Assembly: GCF_022376445.1 (NCBI RefSeq)
Contig: NW_025954999.1
Span: 1-64,000, forward strand
Source: Fomitopsis serialis
Lineage: Eukaryota; Basidiomycota; Agaricomycetes; Polyporales; Fomitopsidaceae
Reading direction: 5' to 3'
Length of the DNA: 64,000 nt
Shown here: piece by piece, positions 32,376-44,540 of the stretch
Numbering within the stretch: position 1 is the first letter of the stretch
How the letters are laid out: each line of letters begins with the position of its first letter
The notes under the pieces: generated by a model
What the model saw: only the letters and a program-made list of their open reading frames with translations
Databases searched by the model: none
Told to the model about the DNA's origin: nothing
Translations under genes and position numbers: made by a program

Positions 32376-35300
32376 TCATTCCTCTTCCTCTTCATCACCG
32401 TCTAGACTATATTCCTCATCTTCGTCATCGTAGCTGCCGTCCTCCGCCTCTTCCATGGCTTCCTTCAACTGAATACGAGGCATCAGCACCACGTTGAGTG
32501 ATCACAATACAAGACGTACCATTTCGAGGAGTTCATGACACTCATTCAGATGTGCCATCACAATACCCTGACCCTCCGGAATGGTTCCATCCACCCCGAC
32601 AAATTTGCCTTCTTTGCGCATAGAATCGATCTGATACAGAGCTAGCTGATACTGCGCGATGGAAAGGTATCGTTAAACAAAGACAAGCACAGATTGCCGT
32701 ACAGGGACTCACTGGGTAGAGATCTCGAGGCGAGAATGGCCCGCCATACTTCAAGACCTCGTTCAGGCACTTCTTCACAGTGGAGAGTTTATTCGCCTAT
32801 GCGTGCTTCAATAAGTACAGATCTTCAGTATGTAGCATCGATACTCACAATGGGCATCAGCTCCTCCGAGACAGGTTCACTGGACGAGAGGAGGCGATAG
32901 ATGAGACCATAACATCTGCGGAGCAGATACAGCAAGACCTGCGTATTCGTCAGGTCAGTAGATGTGCACCGCACCAACTCGTCCACTACAAACGCACATA
33001 TTGTCCTGATGGTCGAATGCCCTCTGCATCGACGAACTTGCCGTCAACGCGCATTTTGTCGATCTCTTGCAGACTCAAGCTATAGTTCCAGAGATCGGTC
33101 TCGCGAAGGCTCCATCGATGTGTCAATACCTAGTGTAGCAAGACTTGTCAGACGCGTCGCGGGCTGGGTATACGCCAGACTCACAAGTTGCTCCAGTTCG
33201 CGCCGGATCTCGCTGAGACGGTCATAGATGGGTCTGAGGGACGAAGCGACATATCGCGAATCATCTTGTGCCCGGATTTCTTGCGCGATCTCAAAGCACT
33301 CCTCAAGCAGAGATGAGCAGGCCGCTGAGACGCGGGGACCATTCCGCCCGGACCCAAGAACTTGCCGTCCACACGTTTCCTGGTTCGATGGGATGCGTGT
33401 ATTCGATAGCCAGAGGAGAGATACAGGACGTCAAGGGATACGGCAAGAGCAAGTGAATCAGCAACAGCAACGCGAAGGACGGCGCTATAGTAGTTAACAT
33501 CGGTCAACTCGCGATCACGAAGTGAGATAATACTCAACGAATCAATCTTGCGGAGTTCCTCCATGAGCGCCTTCAGCTCGGCCTTCACTTTTACGCGGTC
33601 TTTCTCTGCCTGAGGTAATTCGGGCTTGGGTGTGGTCTCTTTCGTAGGCGTCTTAGCTTCCGACTCGCTATCTGGTGCTGAGTCAGCCCCTGAGCGTGTT
33701 TCGCCGTCAAGAGGCGGCGTTGGTTCTTTCGAGGGAGGCTTTGAGTGCAACGGTTCAGGTACGATGGTTGCTTGCTTGTTATTTTCTGCTGCTGCCTCCC
33801 GGGCAGTCTCCTTTGCGGCAAGTGCGACAAGCTTCCGTCGAACGTTCACAAGCCGCTCGTGTATGGGCACAAGCTCAGGAGAGAGCACGGCCAATGAATC
33901 TTGAAGGCGCTGCAACACATGTTCTGCAGTGGGGACAAACCAGTCAGCCAAGCCCAATACAACCACCAGGATAACGTACCGCACTCATTCAATTGTCTCT
34001 CTAGCAGAGTCGTCATCGCCATTGGGTGCTTGCCGCTCTCCGCATCATTTCGCACGATCCAGCTGGATACTCGTCGTCAGTGGACTGCTCCGCACACCGT
34101 GCCTTATGATGGGCCATCGCTGTTATTGAACATGGCCTTCGAGGAGGCCATGGAACGAAGCTTACGTGTGATTGTCCTACCTGCCACAGCCGTTCCACCT
34201 CGGCATGCCATGCCGCTGTGACCCTCGCCGTGCCGCGATGACAGTGGGCTACGCGACGGAGACATGGCTGAAGACACGCACCGTAGTTCTGCTAGCCGCC
34301 GGTGGAAGGGCGCAAGGTCGGATTCATTGTAGACACCAGATTCGTCCATGTGCTCCAGGATTTGCTGTGCGGGGTCATAATCAGATCGACATGGCAAAGT
34401 GGACACAACATGGAGGCTCGAGAGTTCGAGGACGGTGCACGTCATGCTGGGCGGGGCGGAGACGGGAGCTTTGTCTCGCTATGCACTCCGTCCGCCGGTA
34501 TATATGCGCCCGCCACGACCGTGTCCATCAAAGAGCGAACGCGAACACGCCCAGCCGTTCAGTACGCGTAAAGCATCCGCAAAACGCAATGTGCCAACGG
34601 TACCACACCCTTGGTTCACGTCCCGAAGGCGCCGCAGTGCGTGAGTAATGATGGAACGGAGAAGGATGCAATCCTATCATCCTGCCTTGTTAGTCAAGCC
34701 CGTATACCTCCCGAATGATGCTTTCACCGAACTGCGGTCATGCCCCTCCTTCCGTGTTCGCATGATCTTCGCGCCACTGCACAGACTCCAGTGCGATAAG
34801 GTGGATAGCGTTCATGAACATGGAACACGCAAGAAGGGGGATGCAGGCGGAAGGCGGAAGGCGGGTGGTATAGACATAAAGTGTGAGCCGCTAGCGCCTG
34901 GCCAGCGCGGACAGCTCTGGGCCACAAATGCTCGCGGGAATGAAAACGTAACGCAAACGTCAAGATACCCGGATGTGCTAATAGTCTTCCGAGGATAGGT
35001 TGACATCACACACAGTCCGCAAATGTCAAGTCTGGTCTTCACGCTCGCATGAACGTGGCCCAGCTTTCCGAGCTGTCGTTCGGACGAGCTCAGGCCTCCG
35101 TGCATAGCGTGACCCTTAGCCGGAGTTCATGCCAGACAGAGATGGCGGGTAGAGTCGAGACATTAGGCTTGTCATGGCACCTCTACTGTTGTTTCGCCGG
35201 ACCAACCGCTACAGCCTTCCCAGGCGCTCGAGGGGTCAGGAAAAGGACTCACCCTCATGCTGGCGATCTGACAATATGTCGACGGCGACTCCTTCGTTCT

Positions 35301-35737
35301 CCCGATCGTGAGAAAGAATAACGACAGGAGGTTGAACACGTCCGCGAGGGTGGTGTCAAGGCGGTTGTTGTACGTGGTGTGGTCATCTCGGACTTCGTTG
35401 AGGCGCGTTACTGCGATCGCCGGAGCAAATACATGCGCGGTGAGTGGGCGCGCCGGAAGAGAGACATCCAGCGCGACATTGCGTGCGTGATGAGGCGTGA
35501 AGGCGACAGACCTTGCTTGATGATAGCCTGGTAGAGCGCGTTCACATCGTACGGCTTGATGTACTCTCCTCTGTCCTTCTTCAACGCGGTGAGGCGATTG
35601 CGTATGCTACAGCAAGGAAATCGCAATTCGGTGAGACGCGTCCGAGACGACTTGCAAGAAACATACTTGATCACAGCCTCGAGGATAGGCAGCTCTGTGT
35701 CGAAGATCAGTCCGTCCGCGTGGGTCCTCGGCAGCAT
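32376..35737 (-). CDS. DUF2408-domain fungal protein with an unusually long intron
   Basis: A fungal-specific family of unknown function. The start is ATG 35737 (MLPRTHADGLIFDTELPILE), followed by IRNRLTALKKDRGEYIKPYD and RLDTTLADVFNLLSLFFLTI, and the first segment ends ...QIASMR at 35253. After an 888 bp intron the similarity resumes at 34364 with QILEHMDESGVYNESDLAPF. The second half has the repeated family motif 'MRVDGKFxxxxGxxPxGQ' (several copies, one per segment), a Ser/Pro/Glu-rich linker, and RLQDSLAVLSPELVPIHERL. It ends with an acidic tail (DEEYSLDGDEEEEE, stop at 32376). The tandem similar segments suggest a repeat protein built of helical modules. It converges with UCH and diverges from tropomyosin. 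Confidence 0.85.
34365..35252 (-). other. 888-bp intron within the DUF2408 gene
   Basis: Bounded by a good donor (ATGAGG then GTGAGT) and acceptor (CCGCACAG then CAAATCC). Other introns in the window are roughly 45-110 bp, so this one probably contains inserted DNA. A 116-codon plus-strand frame (34648-34998) inside it has no recognised motif. No terminal repeats were spotted. Confidence 0.55.
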
Positions 35738-36052
35738 CACACTCACCTTCCTGGGCTACTGGGGCAGTCATGCTCGGTTACATGTACGTTGTCCGTTGTT
35801 CTCGTCGCCGTAGAGGACGTCCGGGGCCGTCTGAGGGTCGACGGGGACGATGGTGGTGCAGAAACAGTCATGCAACTTGGTCGCGGCTCGGGACTTGGGA
35901 CGATCGCGGGGCGCACGTGGGCCTTCCTTTTGTGGAAGCATTCCCACGGCTGATACTTTATCAAGTTACAGCAGTGCACTGAGGCGCGACACTGCCGCCG
36001 AACAGCCATACGATACACCCATCCATCTTGACTACCCGCACGATCTACGACC
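35738..36052. promoter_or_regulatory. Bidirectional promoter region DUF2408 gene/tropomyosin
   Basis: 315 bp between divergent start codons. No other gene was seen. Confidence 0.4.
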
Positions 36053-36705
36053 ATGGAGAGAATCAAGGAGGTATGTCTACTTGTCCGAGGATGCATGTGT
36101 CCGAGAACGCGCTCATGACGCGTCGATAGCGCCTCCAATCCCTCCGCCAGGAAGCGGATGCCGCAGTCGCCCGCGCCGAGGAGGCAGAGGCCAAGAACAA
36201 GAAGTATGAGCAGGACGTTCTGGAGAAGGAGCAGGAGATCTTGTCTCTGCAACACAAGTTGTCCGTGATGGATGGCGATCTCGAGAAGGCGGAGACGAAG
36301 CTCGCTGATGCGAAGGCTGCTCAGGCAGAGGGCGACCAGAGCAAGACGATCAGCGAGGGTCTGCAGAGGAAGATCCAGTTGCTCGAGGAGGAGCTCGACG
36401 CGGCGGACAAGAATCTCAAGGATGCCATGGAGAAGTATGTTCGTCCCGTAATAGGGGAGTCGGTACTGATAATGCCACGTATAGGCTGCGGCAGGTGGAC
36501 GTCAAGGCAGAGCACTTCGAGCGTCAGGTCCAGCGACTGGAGCAAGAGCGCGACCAGTGGGAGAAGAAGTACGAGGTGCGTGATGTTACCGCTCTCATGG
36601 GTAACTATTGGATTAACTATCATCGGCGTACAGGAAGCCCAATCAAAGTACCGCGAGTCGAAAGCCGAGTTGGACGAACTCGTCGCCAACATGGAAGGGC
36701 TTTGA
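36053..36705 (+). CDS. Tropomyosin
   Basis: Four exons (36053-36070, 36130-36434, 36485-36575, 36634-36705) give 161 residues, the standard length of fungal tropomyosin. It starts MERIKE, then RLQSLRQEADAAVARAEEAE. Unbroken heptad repeats run throughout (ILSLQHKLSVMDGDLEKAET, LQRKIQLLEEELDAADKNLK, ERQVQRLEQERDQWEKKYE), and the protein ends AELDELVANMEGL. It has the low-aromatic, Ala/Glu/Lys-rich composition of a parallel coiled-coil dimer that lies along F-actin and stabilises cables for polarised growth and septation. All exon phases agree and no frame break was seen. The very short first coding exon is typical of fungal tropomyosin genes. Confidence 0.93.
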
Positions 36706-37155
36706 TCGATTTACTGCTGCTCTGTGTTGTCTGTCTCGCATTCTCACTGCCGAACTACGTCCCGGCTTCTCGCTCCTACTCATGTCGCTTTCCATGGCCG
36801 CGATGCCTTACGATCTGATACACTCACCTACCTTACACTCTGGGTCTCTTCGCCGACGTCCTCGTATTATATGCATGAATCCAAATCAAAGCCAGTCGAA
36901 ATCGGGTATAATTCTGTGTGCCAGGAGAAGACCTAATCCTGCGTCGTTCAGCGATTGACTTGGATCGTTGAATCCTGGACAACTTACGAGTCGCAGGATA
37001 ATCGTTCTGGCCTCGTCACACTTGGAACGGTCGTGAACTACCAACGCCTTCGGAGGCAAGGCTGAGATGATCATTAACAGGAAATACAACGTCAGAGTCG
37101 TGGGATGGGGTCGGAACCTCGTGGAAACAGACGTGAGTCTACAATGGGTCTGGCC
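36706..37155. other. Convergent intergenic region, tropomyosin/MsrB
   Basis: 450 bp containing only the 3' flanks of the two genes; no further gene or repeat was seen. Confidence 0.45.
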
Positions 37156-37790
37156 TCAGGCCTTGTCCTTGTCGTCTACGAAGTTGAGTGAAATCGAGTT
37201 CACGCAATGACGCTCATCCGCTGCCGGTGAACAGATATGAGTCTCCATCCAAATGGCGAAGGTATGGTTGTCACGTACTGGGAACGTTGAAGCCTTCTCC
37301 CCTGAAGACGTGGCCAAGGTGCCCTCCGCACGAGGCACACGTAATTTCAGTGCGGGTCATCCCAGCGGAGCGATCGTCGTGACGTTTGACCGCTCCTGGG
37401 ATAGCTGCAGACGAGAACGTCAGATCTGCACTCTCATTCCTTCCCAGAAGCTTCTGAGGGAAGCGGTGCATTTCACGTTCAAATGGGAGATGGCACGTTG
37501 AGTCGGCTCACCGTCGAAGAACGCCGGCCACCCGCACCCGCTGTTGAACTTAGTGGTGCTCTTGTACAGCGGGGTGCCGCATCCGGCGCAGGCGTAGATA
37601 CCCTCGCCTTTGAAGTCCTCGTACTTGCCAGTACCTGGGCGCTCGGTGCCCTTCTGTCGCAGTACACGGAACTTGCAGGACAATATGTGAGTGTTGGTCC
37701 GTGCCCTTCACAAACTCACAAGTTACTCACCTGCTCCGGGGACAGGATGGCCCTCCACTCGCTGTCGCTCTGAGGCTTGGAGTTGCTCAT
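37156..37790 (-). CDS. Peptide-methionine (R)-S-oxide reductase MsrB
   Basis: Repairs the R-epimer of methionine sulfoxide in proteins, using thioredoxin. Four exons (37790-37731, 37671-37512, 37404-37279, 37220-37156) give 136 residues with consistent phases. It starts MSNSKPQSDSEWRAILSPEQ, followed by the family block RQKGTERPGTGKYEDFKGEG. Two zinc-binding pairs are present, CAGC (IYACAGCGTPLYKS) and CASC (ITCASCGGHLGHVF). Conserved motifs are SGCGWPAFFD and the catalytic Cys in DERHCVNSISLNFV. No targeting peptide is obvious, so a cytosolic location is likely. Confidence 0.94.
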
Positions 37791-38364
37791 AGTGATCGCA
37801 GTGTGATTCAAGTGACGAACAGAAGTTATGGAAAGAGTAGGCGCGAGGAGAACTGGTCGAATGGATGGTCGTAACAGTGCAGAACGCATTAAGTACTAGT
37901 GGACATGATCGACATTGCCTTGGCGGCGTTGGGGGATGACGCGAAGCGCCATCGCCCCGTAAGCACCCCACGTGGTCGTAACTGCCCCACAGGCGCCCAA
38001 CGGCGGACGCGACGCGTCGGGGCACGTGCTGTGCAACTCTCTCCCGCGAAAATCAAAGACCTCGCAAGGATCATCCCCAGGCTGTGCAGCGCGACAGGTT
38101 ATTACCTCGTAGTCCACGGAGCAGCCGCGTCATTCCCCGCGATTTTTCTCTATTAATGCGTGGGTTTTGTCAGGCAAGGAAGGGCGGCAACAACAAAGCG
38201 GTGACAGATTCCGAGGTGACGTTACTCAGACTCAGTACAGCACAGCACAAGGTTGCGCGGGGGCACGCGCACAGGGAGTGTCGTCTTTTTGATCAGCGTG
38301 AGTAGTAGCAATTATTCATTATAGGGAGAGGCAGTACTGTACTTCGGAATCCCAGTGAATTAGA
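37791..38364. other. Intergenic region upstream of MsrB
   Basis: 574 bp with no supported gene. It contains several MluI/NruI-like CG-rich words (ggacgcgacgcgtcgg near 38005), but no TATA or repeat array. Confidence 0.4.
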
Positions 38365-40895
38365 TCAGAAACCATAGTCAGCCTTGATCAAGTCCGCGGC
38401 CTGCTCTGCGATCGCATATGCCGTGCCCTGTAGGTGGGTAGCCAGTTGCTGGTTTGGCTCGTCAGCAAGTGCCTCGACTCAAGAAATAGGGAGATCCTAA
38501 CCAGGGGCAAGATGGACAGGTCTACCACTCTGAGATTCGAAGTACCGTAGACTGTCAGTGTACTGTCGACTACACCACCGAGTTCTCGTGGCAGCATAGC
38601 AGCGGTACCTGTGCATAGTCAGTGCATGATCCGCAGACTGATTTGGGCGGCTTACAGCACGGGTGCGCCGGGTTGTCGACGTTCTCAGCGATGAACTTCT
38701 CCCAGTCGTCGTCGGTGGTCATGTTCAGCGCAGGCAAGTCCATGGACTGGATCTCATCCGAGAGTGGGCTAGTCTGTGCGATCGTCCTGATGAACTTGGC
38801 ACCCGCGACAAATAGATGCTTGTCTATGAGAGAGCCCGGTACATCAGTAAGTTGGTGGCTCACACTTAGCAAATACCGACGTACCAATGTCGAGTGCGAG
38901 TGCGTTCATATCAATAATGGGCTTGGCCAAGGGGTACGACGTGTCGATATGAATGGAGCCACGGGAGAATGGATGTGAAGGAATCGACGCGAGCATGAGG
39001 TACGAGGTGTTTAACTGGAAGCCCTGGGAGTAAGCAGCGGACGGCGCAGCATAGATCATGGAGAGAGAACTCAGTGCGTCGCAGATGACTGACAAGACCT
39101 GGGACATACTCTATGGATGCCTGCGTGCTGTCTGCTAGCAGACGGGCCCTCTGTCGTACATGGCGCGGTGCCCTGCCGTGGGCTGTGTTGCGTTGAATTG
39201 TTCATCGAGCTCGGCGAGCCATTGTTCAAGGAGTGTATTGTTGCCTACGACCTTTGCTGCGGGCTGGTAGGAGATAACGTTGATAGAGGAGGCATACGGC
39301 CCCGTACGGTTCGTCTCGCTATAGGCATATTCGTCAGCATCATGGTCGCACATACGGATAGTATGTAAGCAGACTTACTACTCGAGCCATGCCGTCGCAT
39401 TCGGTCCAGGGTTGCTGAATACATCCCACGTCACAACGTCACTTGGCAGGATGAACTGCTCGTACGCAATGAGATGGTCCTGGTAGTTCTCGCCCACCTC
39501 CGGCAGGTCGAGTTTAGACTCAATGCCGAGACTCTCCAGCAGAGTCTTGTTTCCGATACCCGACAGCTCGAGGAGCTGGGGTGTCTGTACCGAGCCGGCA
39601 CTGAGAATCACCTCTCTGCTTGCATTGGCCGTGTACGTTTGTGACCCAGAGACGAAGGTGATGCCTGTCGCAGTCAGGTTGCCCGAGCTGCCGGCTTGCG
39701 AAGTCACGATCTTCGTCACTTGAGCGCCGGTTACCACGAGAAGGTTGGGGCGTGCGGCGTTGGGAGCGTAGTACGCCTGTAGCATGCCAAGAGCGTATGG
39801 TAAGTCAATCGTTGTGGAAGATTACCAATTAAAAACTTGCATTAGCGGAGTATGAGCGCGTCTGTGTCTCCTGATCGATCGAGAGGACTGGATTCCAAAC
39901 GTCACCAGAATCCTGACCTGCTTGCTAGTGAAATTCATTAGATCAGCATTGCATATTTTTGGAAAACAGGTGTGCAAACATACACCGTCGTACGCTTGAC
40001 TGAAGCCCAGATTTACCATGGCATCGTATGCAAGTGGCGTCGCGTCGCTGTACCAGGCCGAGTACGATGCACGAACAGGCTGCACAGTAAGTCAGCGGCA
40101 AATACTTGTGAATCAAGATCCGGTCTTACACCGTCAGTTCCGTGATACGTGGGGTCCTCTGTAGCATGCGTAGTGATTTGCAAGGCTTCCGGTGCCTCGG
40201 ACATGTTTGTCGCCTTCTTGAAATACTGAAGAGTGGTGTTGTATGACCACCCTGGGTTCCCAAGCTGATCAATGGCTGCGATACTTATGTGTCAGATGTT
40301 CCCTGCGTGGACTACTGAGGTAGTCGCTCACCGTCGTATTCGACAGAGCCCGCAAGAATTATTCCAAGGTTGTTCAGCCCAGAGCACCCACCGAGCATCT
40401 TCCCGCGAATCATCTGGATTTGACGATTGGCGAGGTTCTTCTGTGGTGTCGTATAGTATCCTAGGGGTCCCTGCGTCAAACTGAATGTTCTTGAACGAGG
40501 CATATAATTCCTACCCCATCGTAGTCCGGGTCACCCCATGTATGACCGCTACTCCATCCTTCAGGAACCTATCCTTGCACACATAAGCACCAGGGCGCGG
40601 AGAAAGGGTGTGCTGGCGTACCAAAATCTTTGGATCGCCATCCTGTAGTCACCTGCTTCGATCACGCCAACCGTGAGCTGGTGATTTCGGACAGCCTGTA
40701 TAGCAGGCTGTGAGTCCGTTGAGTTCCCGGTGGGACGATAACAAAATACGAACCTCGTGGCGAGCGCAATCCCAGCGGTGCCTCCGCCAGCTATCAAGAA
40801 GTCGAATTTGTGCTAGCAAATGTGCCAGCATCGATAATGGCTGCGCTGGCGAGGCTTGTTATAGAGACGATGGCAGACCAAGCAGCTGGCTTCAT
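38365..40895 (-). CDS. Secreted GMC oxidoreductase (aryl-alcohol oxidase/glucose oxidase-like), frame-broken
   Basis: FAD flavoprotein that oxidises alcohols or sugars and supplies H2O2. It starts MKPAAWSAIVSITSLASAAI (ATG 40895; signal peptide). The FAD-binding Rossmann motif DFLIAGGGTAGIALATR follows. A lost A, complementary to the T run 40807-40809, breaks the frame between 'GTFAST' and that motif. The GMC signature 1 region reads IRGKMLGGCSGLNNLGI and signature 2 GSVQTPQLLELSGIG. The C-terminal active-site histidine is in NPAHP...GTAAMLPRELGG, and the second active-site position in HLQGTAYAIAEQAADLIKAD. It is split by at least eight short introns. It is adjacent to and codirectional with the GH3 beta-xylosidase, consistent with extracellular lignocellulose breakdown. 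The substrate is not determinable from sequence alone. Confidence 0.88.
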
Positions 40896-40956
40896 CGCGG
40901 GAGACTACCTTTGCTAGGACAGGACAGGACGAGGAAACCTCAACACCGATTTGCCG

Positions 40957-40964
40957 TATTTATA
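40957..40964 (-). promoter_or_regulatory. TATA box of the GMC oxidoreductase gene
   Basis: TATAAATA on the minus strand, 62-69 bp upstream of ATG 40895. It agrees with the signal-peptide start. Confidence 0.6.
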
Positions 40965-42024
40965 GGCCACCTCCATCAGCTTCAAGTCAGGATCGTGGAT
41001 AATTGCGGTATCGCAACCGGCGAATGGGCCAGTGTTGGTTGAGATCCACATATGTCGCGCTTGGGATGCACGTCAGTCGCATCATGCAGTGTCTTGCCGT
41101 TGAATTCGGCTTTCCGTAAGCAGGCAATGCGATGCCGCAACATCAACCGCCTTTGACGTGAGCCTGCCAGTGTCTGTCAGTTTGAGCAGCTGCAGTCGGA
41201 ATACTGGATGTACATGTAAACAGACTTCACACACCCCCGCCGCCCAGACACTGGAGGTGCGACTGCTTTGGGCATAGCACAAGTGGATAATGTGCTGTAT
41301 GCGTCTGGTGCGGCCACTTCAGAACAGCAACCACGCCAATAACCAAAGCAAGGGAGAGTTTCGCGGATGGGTATGAACCCTGCGGCGAATTGAATATGTG
41401 ACATAGACGCTATGTTGAAACGACAGGAGCCTGAAGAGGACTCAGACACTAGTAGCATCTTCAAGCAGACACCGGCGTTGACCGGAGGACGAACCTCGAA
41501 ATAACATTGTAAGGATAGAACAAGAATGCGTTCCACGGTTCCGCGGCCGAGCATTGGGCCAGGTAGCAATAAAAATGACCTATAGAGGCTATGTAGCCGT
41601 GTCCAATTCGTGTGTCAGACAAGGATGTCCTGGGGCACGAAGGTTGAAGGAATTGTCCACGTCTGTAGCAAGCAACTAGTTCGGGTATGTGCGTTTTTCA
41701 CTGAGCGTCACGACCATGATATCGATCGGGCACATTTCAGCTGATGCTCCGAGTCGTTGTATCATATCTGTCGTTCAAGCTACCAAGGATTTGACTCATC
41801 AGTCCAAGTGGGAGAAGATGATGATCACCGCAAGGCTCCCAGCAAGTATCGAAAAGTAGAGTCAGTTACCGTGCATCCGGCCACCAGTGGCATCCTTAGC
41901 ACTGGCATTTCACGCAACCAGACCATGCTTCCACTGGCATCGCATAGGCGATCCACATGTCCTCGCGCCATGATGCTTCTATGCTACAACACCATTTTCG
42001 TCCAACACATAGTCTACTAGCCTC
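40965..42024. other. Intergenic region between the GMC and GH3 genes
   Basis: About 1.06 kb. A 130-codon minus-strand frame (41569-41177) has no domain and no spliced partner. No repeat was seen. Confidence 0.45.
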
Positions 42025-44466
42025 TCAAGGCTGGGGCCAATAGTCCAGAATCGCAGGCTCGCCCGTAAGGGTGAAGCTCTGTGTGCTCTGCGGTTCAACA
42101 TCGAGGAGTAGCGTGTACTCCCCCGGGTATAGGATCGTGTTCCCGTACTCGTCTCGGCGCGCGAGCGATCCAAGGGTCAGGTTCAGCGTCGTCGTCTGAC
42201 TGGAAAGCGGCTGAACGCTGCGCAGGCGATCGTAGGCAACGAGCACCTTGTTCGGGTACGGCGCGGGACCATGCGCACCTGCCAAGAACAGCAGCGAGAC
42301 GTAGTCAGATGCGTATGTACTCCCGGTGTTCGTCACGTTGACCGCGTACGACTCGAAGGGGCACAGGTCAAGGTACGCCACATCCGAGCATCCACCGACG
42401 AGGCTCTGGATGTCGTAGCTCGGCGCTGCGGGAGCGCTGAGGACCGCGGTGAAGTCTGTGTAATGCAGCCCGTATCCGAATTCGAACACGGGCGTTCCGG
42501 TGTACCACATGTACGTGCGGCCAGGGTTCGTCGCGCTCGGGCGGAGCGACATGTCTGTCATTGGGACCTGGTTCACGTACTCAAGGGGGTATTGTGTGAT
42601 GGGCAGGCGCCCTGCGGGCGCAGCGTTCCCGACGATGATATCCATGAGCGCAGCGCCACCGGATTGTCCGGGGTAGCCGCCCCAGATGATGGCGTTCACG
42701 TTCGGATTCGGGACGAAGCACGAGTCGTCGATCTGTCCGCCACCCATCTGGAGCACGATGAGCGGCTTTCCGAGCTGCGAGAGGAGGTCGATGAAGTCGG
42801 GCTGCACGCCCGGCCAGTCGAGCGTGTAGCGGTCCGTGGCTTCCGCCTCGATCGTCGTGTCGATGCCGCCCGCGTAGATGATCGCGTCTGCCTGGGACGC
42901 CACCTCGAAGGCTTCGGGATACGACGGCGTGGTGGGGTCATCGATACCAGGGCCTGCGGAATAGAGCACCGTGTAGTTTAATGCCTCAGCCGCCATGAGT
43001 GGGCTGATGAGGTACGGTGCGACGCCGTAATAGTTGCCTTGCATCTGCGTCGTCGCGTTCGCCCACGGGCCGATGAGTGCGATGGTCTTGATCTCCTTCG
43101 AGAGCGGGAGCGTGCCATCGTTCTTCAGGAGCGTAATGCCCTCCACCGCGGCGATATACGCCAGCTGCTCAGCCTCCGGGGTGCTGACGTTGGCCCATCC
43201 GAGTTGACGGTAAGGCTGGTTCTCGGCCGGGTCGAAGTACCCAAGTTTCACGAGAGATGCGTACTGGCGAATGAGCGCTGTGTCGAGCGTCGCCACACTG
43301 ATCAGGCTCTCGTTGTACGCCGCGCCGAGGAACTCGGGGTAATACATCCCGCAGTCGAGGTCTGTGCCCGCGTTCAGTGCGTCCGCGACGGTCTGCGCGC
43401 GCGTGGGCGCGTAGTAGTGCGGCTCATAGATGTTCTGGACAGCATCGCAATCGGAGGTGACCCAGTGGTCCGCACTCGCCCAGTTCCAGTGCTCGCGGAG
43501 GATATCCTGAAGGAGGTATGAATTCGCGCAGGACGGGACGCCGTTCACCGCGTTGTACGAGCACATGAACGCGCCGACGTTGGCGTCACGTGCACAGGTC
43601 TGGAACGACCGTGTGTAGAACTCGGAGAGGTCCTGCAGTGAGACGAGCGCGTCGAAACCGTAGCGCACGTTGCCCATCCAGTCCTCGAGGTCATATGCGG
43701 CGTAGTGCTTGCATGTCGCGACCACACGTTTGTACGCGGGATCCAGCCCACCTTGCAGGCCGGTGATGAGGTTGTACACGTACGATTGCAGGTGGAAAGG
43801 ATCCTCTCCTGGGGTCTCCTGACCTGTGGGACCAGTCAACGTGGGCTCGGTCGCACTTCGAATACAAATATACCTCGTCCCCAGCGAGGGTCCTTGAATG
43901 GATTGATGTTCGGTGTCCAGAAGTCAAGCTTGTGCCGGCCAATGCCAGTGAGCGATGATTCACAGTACAGTATAAACAAGATGACTCACTCCAGACCGAT
44001 TGTAGTTGTTGAAAGCACGCCCTTCGGTGCTAACCACCGTGGCGACCGCATTGATCAAAGCATCGTCAAATGCAGCGCCCATGAGGATCGGCTGAGGGAA
44101 GGACGTCGCATAGCTGAACTCTCCGGATTCAGAGAAGTTGACACCGGGAGAGCTAGCCACGCCGTGCAAGGCTTCTTGCCACCATCTAGGGAGACGATTT
44201 CAGCTGAAGTCCGTCTAGCAAGACAGGTAGACTACGCACTGGTATGCAGGAAGCCCAAGACGGGGGACACCAGGAGCTGCATTACCAGTGTTGTTGATCT
44301 TTTCTTCTAGAGTGAACAGGCTGATCAATGCTGTTGCACGCGCAAGTGGTGTCGCAGAGGTATCGCAGACCGTGTTATTCGCCAATGGCCCATTGACACA
44401 GTCAGGGAAAGCAGCGTAAACGTTGGTGGCAAGAGCCAGACATGCAAGGGCAAGCAAGGTGGCCAT
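42025..44466 (-). CDS. Secreted GH3 beta-xylosidase
   Basis: Releases xylose from xylo-oligosaccharides. Four exons (44466-44240, 44185-43990, 43928-43874, 43823-42025) give 758 residues, intact. Signal peptide MATLLALACLALATNVYAAF. GH3 N-terminal barrel motifs are [48 protein letters not shown] and GAFMCSYNAVNGVPSCAN, with the nucleophile Asp in WVTSDCDAVQNIY. The C-terminal alpha/beta sandwich has TLLKNDGTLPL and GYPGQSGGAALMDIIVGN, and the fibronectin III-like domain ends ILDYWPQP. The 'WWxEALHG' motif and the 'SDCDAV' nucleophile context are characteristic of the fungal/plant beta-xylosidase branch rather than beta-glucosidases. A 1.8 kb last exon without introns is unusual for this window. 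Confidence 0.95.
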
Positions 44467-44533
44467 GTCGACCGCGGGCGAACAGACGAAGGGTCTGTGG
44501 ACGGGTGAGGCCTCTCGAAGCCGAGCCAACCAC

Positions 44534-44540
44534 CTTTATA
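44534..44540 (-). promoter_or_regulatory. TATA box of the GH3 beta-xylosidase gene
   Basis: TATAAAG on the minus strand, 68-74 bp upstream of ATG 44466. Confidence 0.55.

Noticed and set aside
34648..34998. Nested 116-codon gene inside the long intron
   Set aside because: No motif, no upstream signal and composition like non-coding sequence; cannot be supported.
42271..43521. Long plus-strand open frames (236 and 160 codons) antisense to the beta-xylosidase
   Set aside because: They mirror the GC-rich codons of the intact GH3 exon, are Arg-rich and show no domain; typical antisense shadows.
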